From assembly GCA_036946625.1 (NCBI GenBank), contig JAQIIU010000003.1, forward strand, positions 1,501,001-1,565,000: a DNA stretch of 64,000 bases, given 5' to 3'. The notes beneath the pieces were generated by a model. That model was given only the letters and a program-made list of their open reading frames with translations, had not been told where the DNA came from and did no database searches. Within the stretch, counting starts at the first letter, position 1, and each line of letters begins with the position of its first letter. The position numbers and the translations under genes are program-made. Positions 61,702-64,000 of this stretch are shown piece after piece. The DNA is from Methylorubrum populi. Its GTDB lineage: Bacteria; Pseudomonadota; Alphaproteobacteria; Rhizobiales; Beijerinckiaceae.

Positions 61702-63135
61702 CTACGTCGCCATGGTGATAAACTTCGTCGATAGATAGCCTTCCAAGGCTTCCGGACCGCCCTCACTACCGTATCCGGAATCGCCAACGCCGCCGAACGG
61801 CGTCTCGGGCAGACCCAGCCCGTGATGATTGATGCCGAGCATCCCGCAGGCGATGTTCGCGCCGAGTCGGGTCGCCGTCCGGTTCGAGCAGGTGTAGGCG
61901 TAGGCGGCAAGGCCGAAGGGCAGGCGGTTGGCTTCCCCGAGCGCCTCGTCGAGATCCGAGAACGCTGCGATCGTCGCGACCGGGCCGAACGGCTCGTCGT
62001 TCAGGATGCGCGCAGTCTTGGGCACGTCGGTGAGGATCGTGGGCGCCATGAAGAAGCCCCGGTTGTGCGGGCGCCCGCCCCCAGTCGCGATCCGGCCGCC
62101 CGCGGCCTCGGCGTCGGCGATGAGCGCCTCCACGGCGAGGCGGCGGCGCTCGTGGATGAGCGGCCCCATCTGCACGCTCTCGTCGAGGCCGTCGCCGACG
62201 GTGATCGCCGCGGCGCGGGCGGCGAAGCGGTCGACGAACTCGTCGTAGACCGGGCGCTCGACGAGGAAGCGCGTCGGCGCGACGCAGACCTGCCCGGCGT
62301 TGCGGAACTTGTTGGCGGCCAGGATTTCGACCGCGCGCTCGATGTCGGCGTCGGCGCAGACGATCGCCGGGGCGTGCCCGCCGAGTTCCATCGTGACCCG
62401 CTTCATGTGCCGGCCGGCAAGGGCGGCGAGTTCCTTGCCGATGGCGGTCGAGCCGGTGAAGGAGATCTTGGCGATCTCCGGTGCCGGGATCAGATGGCCG
62501 GAGATCGCCGCGGGATCGCCGTAGAGCAGTCCGAGCGCGTCGCCCGGCACGCCCGCATCGAGCAGCGCCCGCACCAGCTCGGCACAGCTCGCCGGTGTGT
62601 CCTCGGGCCCCTTGAGGATTGCCGCGCAGCCGACGCAGAGGGCGGCGGCAACCTTGCGCACCGCCTGGTTGATCGGGAAGTTCCACGGGGTGAAGGCGGC
62701 GACCGGCCCGACGGGCTCGCGCACCACGATCTGCACCACCCCTTCCGCCCGCGGTGGGATCACGCGGCCGTAGGCGCGCCGGCCCTCCTCGGCGAACCAG
62801 TCGAGGGTGTCGGCCGCCGACAGCGTCTCGACCCGCGCTTCGCGCAGGGGCTTGCCCTGCTCCAGGGTCATCAGCCGGGCGATTCCCTCGACGCGCTCGC
62901 GCAGCAGGTCGGCGGCCCGGCGCAGGATGCGCCCGCGATCGAAGGCCGAGACGGCGCGCCATGTCGCGAAGCCGCGCGCGGCGGCCGCCAGCGCCCGGTC
63001 GAGGTCGTCGACGGTGGCCTTGGCGACCGCCCCGATCACCTCTCCGGTCGCAGGGTTGACGACCGGGATCGCGTCGCGGGCTTCCGCCGCGATCCAGGCG
63101 CCGCCGATCTGCAGTCCGGTGTTCGGATAGGCCAT
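61702..63135 (-). CDS. NAD(P)-dependent aldehyde dehydrogenase, succinate-semialdehyde type
   Basis: A 477-residue aldehyde dehydrogenase. Landmarks are AAFTPWNFPINQAVRKVAAAL, the cofactor loop FTGSTAIGKEL, the catalytic Glu in MELGGHAPAIV and the nucleophile in NAGQVCVAPTRF (Cys), with the closing GGVGDSGYGSEGGPEAL. This pattern is typical of GabD-like succinate-semialdehyde dehydrogenases, but related glutarate- or glycolaldehyde dehydrogenases share it, so no symbol is given. Start ATG 63135 or 63147. A same-strand outer-membrane protein gene ends 112 bp further upstream. Confidence 0.88.
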   Translation of the reverse strand: MAYPNTGLQIGGAWIAAEARDAIPVVNPATGEVIGAVAKATVDDLDRALAAAARGFATWRAVSAFDRGRILRRAADLLRERVEGIARLMTLEQGKPLREARVETLSAADTLDWFAEEGRRAYGRVIPPRAEGVVQIVVREPVGPVAAFTPWNFPINQAVRKVAAALCVGCAAILKGPEDTPASCAELVRALLDAGVPGDALGLLYGDPAAISGHLIPAPEIAKISFTGSTAIGKELAALAGRHMKRVTMELGGHAPAIVCADADIERAVEILAANKFRNAGQVCVAPTRFLVERPVYDEFVDRFAARAAAITVGDGLDESVQMGPLIHERRRLAVEALIADAEAAGGRIATGGGRPHNRGFFMAPTILTDVPKTARILNDEPFGPVATIAAFSDLDEALGEANRLPFGLAAYAYTCSNRTATRLGANIACGMLGINHHGLGLPETPFGGVGDSGYGSEGGPEALEGYLSTKFITMAT

Positions 63136-63247
63136 GGGTACTCGCATCCTTGTCCCGCGCCCGCCTTGCGAGTCGCCCGGGAAACCGCGTGATGGTTCCG
63201 TTTTGCTCCGCGCCGGCATCGGGCCCGGCACGGAGCGCTCGCTCTCG

Positions 63248-64000
63248 CTAGAAGTAGTATCCGATATTGACGAAGAACGCCTTTTTCCACTTGCTGTCGC
63301 CGCCCATGGCGAGACCGCTGGTGTATTGCCCAGCGCCGATATAGGGATCGTTTCGGCCGAACAGACCTTCGGTGTAGATGATGAGACTCGGATCGGCCGT
63401 CAGCGTCCAGATCGTGCCGAGAGTGAAGCGCTCGGAAGTGCTGAAATCGGCGCGATCCTTGAAGTAGGCGCTGTAGTTCAGATAGGGCACGATCGTGAAC
63501 GGGCCGATCGGTTCGGCGACCTTGTAGGACACGTCGGCCGAGACGAAGTGGCCGCGCGTGGCCATGTTGTACGAGACGTCGAAGCCGCCGACCGTCAGCA
63601 GGTCGTTGCGGATCGGGTTCCTCGGATCGATGTCCTGGCGGACGTAGATCGCCTTGAAGCCCCACGGACCGCGGGTGGCGTTGAGATGCACGCTCTCGAG
63701 CTGCTTCGAACCGGTCTGGCGGGTATCGAAGTTGTAGATGCTCGAGTGCCAGATCGAGGCGCCGAGCGCGAGCGAGGCGACGTCGTTCTTGACGAAGAAG
63801 TATTCCGCCCGACCGATGAACATGTTCTCTTCGGCGTTGCGCGTCCCGAACGGGATGTAGCTGTCCGCGATGACGATGTTCGTCGAATAGCGCGCGCTGT
63901 CGCGGCTGATGCCGAACGCGTTCGGGTTGGCGCCCGGATAGAAGCCGAACTGGTAATTGAAGTCCGGCTCGACATGCGCGTACTTCAGCCCGAGATTGTA
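63248..64000 (-). CDS. Outer-membrane beta-barrel protein, C-terminal part
   Basis: The gene is cut by the right window edge; 250 residues are visible. Alternating strands rich in aromatic residues (YNLGLKYAHVEPDFNYQFGFY, GRAEYFFVKNDVASLALGASIW, GHFVSADVSYKVAEPIGPFTIVPYLNYSAYF) end in the sequence VNIGYYF, with the terminal Phe that the BAM machinery recognises. It is therefore a porin-like or channel protein of the outer membrane. No substrate or family can be named; the N-terminus and any signal peptide lie outside the window. Confidence 0.8.
   Translation of the reverse strand, partial: YNLGLKYAHVEPDFNYQFGFYPGANPNAFGISRDSARYSTNIVIADSYIPFGTRNAEENMFIGRAEYFFVKNDVASLALGASIWHSSIYNFDTRQTGSKQLESVHLNATRGPWGFKAIYVRQDIDPRNPIRNDLLTVGGFDVSYNMATRGHFVSADVSYKVAEPIGPFTIVPYLNYSAYFKDRADFSTSERFTLGTIWTLTADPSLIIYTEGLFGRNDPYIGAGQYTSGLAMGGDSKWKKAFFVNIGYYF

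Overview
The window looks like a chromosomal segment of a very GC-rich alphaproteobacterium of the order Hyphomicrobiales (Rhizobiales). A Methylobacterium/Methylorubrum-type genome is the best guess. This rests on a bacteriochlorophyll magnesium-chelatase gene (bchI) in an otherwise heterotrophic gene set, the Rhizobiales-style histidine cluster (hisB-DUF2628-hisH-hisA-...-hisF-hisE-coaA), a petABC operon, and several short palindromic repeat families. The genus is inferred; there is no rRNA, tRNA, CRISPR, prophage or intact insertion sequence in the window.

Layout. 1-8.7 kb: the end of ptsN, bchI, gpmA, dapB, a MarC-type membrane protein, a methyltransferase, a glyoxalase II, a small membrane protein overlapping xerD, and a diguanylate cyclase. 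9-12.4 kb: a lone YejE-type permease, a DUF4112 protein, an aminotransferase with a complex upstream region, and a strong small-RNA candidate. 12.7-22.3 kb: an MdtABC-type tripartite RND efflux operon with its own outer-membrane lipoprotein channel. 22.4-31.5 kb: zwf, leuB, two proteins of unknown function, a benzoylformate-decarboxylase-like ThDP enzyme coupled to a DCC-family protein, a farnesyl-diphosphate-type synthase and mtgA. 31.5-33 kb: a short, less GC-rich accessory patch with an uncharacterised small gene and a broken GyrI-like gene. 33-36 kb: two orphan solute-binding proteins and a small phosphatase.

36.2-44.4 kb is a polysaccharide (capsule) block: a Wza-type export lipoprotein, an LtaS-like membrane sulfatase, KpsC- and KpsS-like Kdo transferases, a short-chain dehydrogenase and a formyltransferase-fold protein. 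44.4-50 kb: metY, the cytochrome bc1 operon petABC, and mtnP. 50.2-57 kb: a YARHG-like secreted protein, a metallophosphoesterase, and the histidine cluster interrupted by a DUF29 gene. 57-64 kb: a lytic transglycosylase, a response regulator with a NepR-like N-terminus, a DUF3592 protein, an L,D-transpeptidase, an aldehyde dehydrogenase and the C-terminal part of an outer-membrane beta-barrel protein.

Most noteworthy signals: (1) a predicted ~113-nt structured small RNA at 12176-12288, with a matching promoter, a 13-bp stem and an intrinsic terminator; (2) a NepR-like/receiver fusion at 59118; (3) convergent gene pairs whose two stop codons sit in the arms of one palindrome (1781-1798, 44424-44441, 34876-34890); (4) a DUF29 gene inside the his cluster; (5) a GyrI-like pseudogene whose start codon is 3 nt from a divergent start codon; (6) a roughly 75-residue low-complexity insertion in the MdtC-like pump. 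Gene calls rest on recognisable motifs and lengths; no database search was possible.
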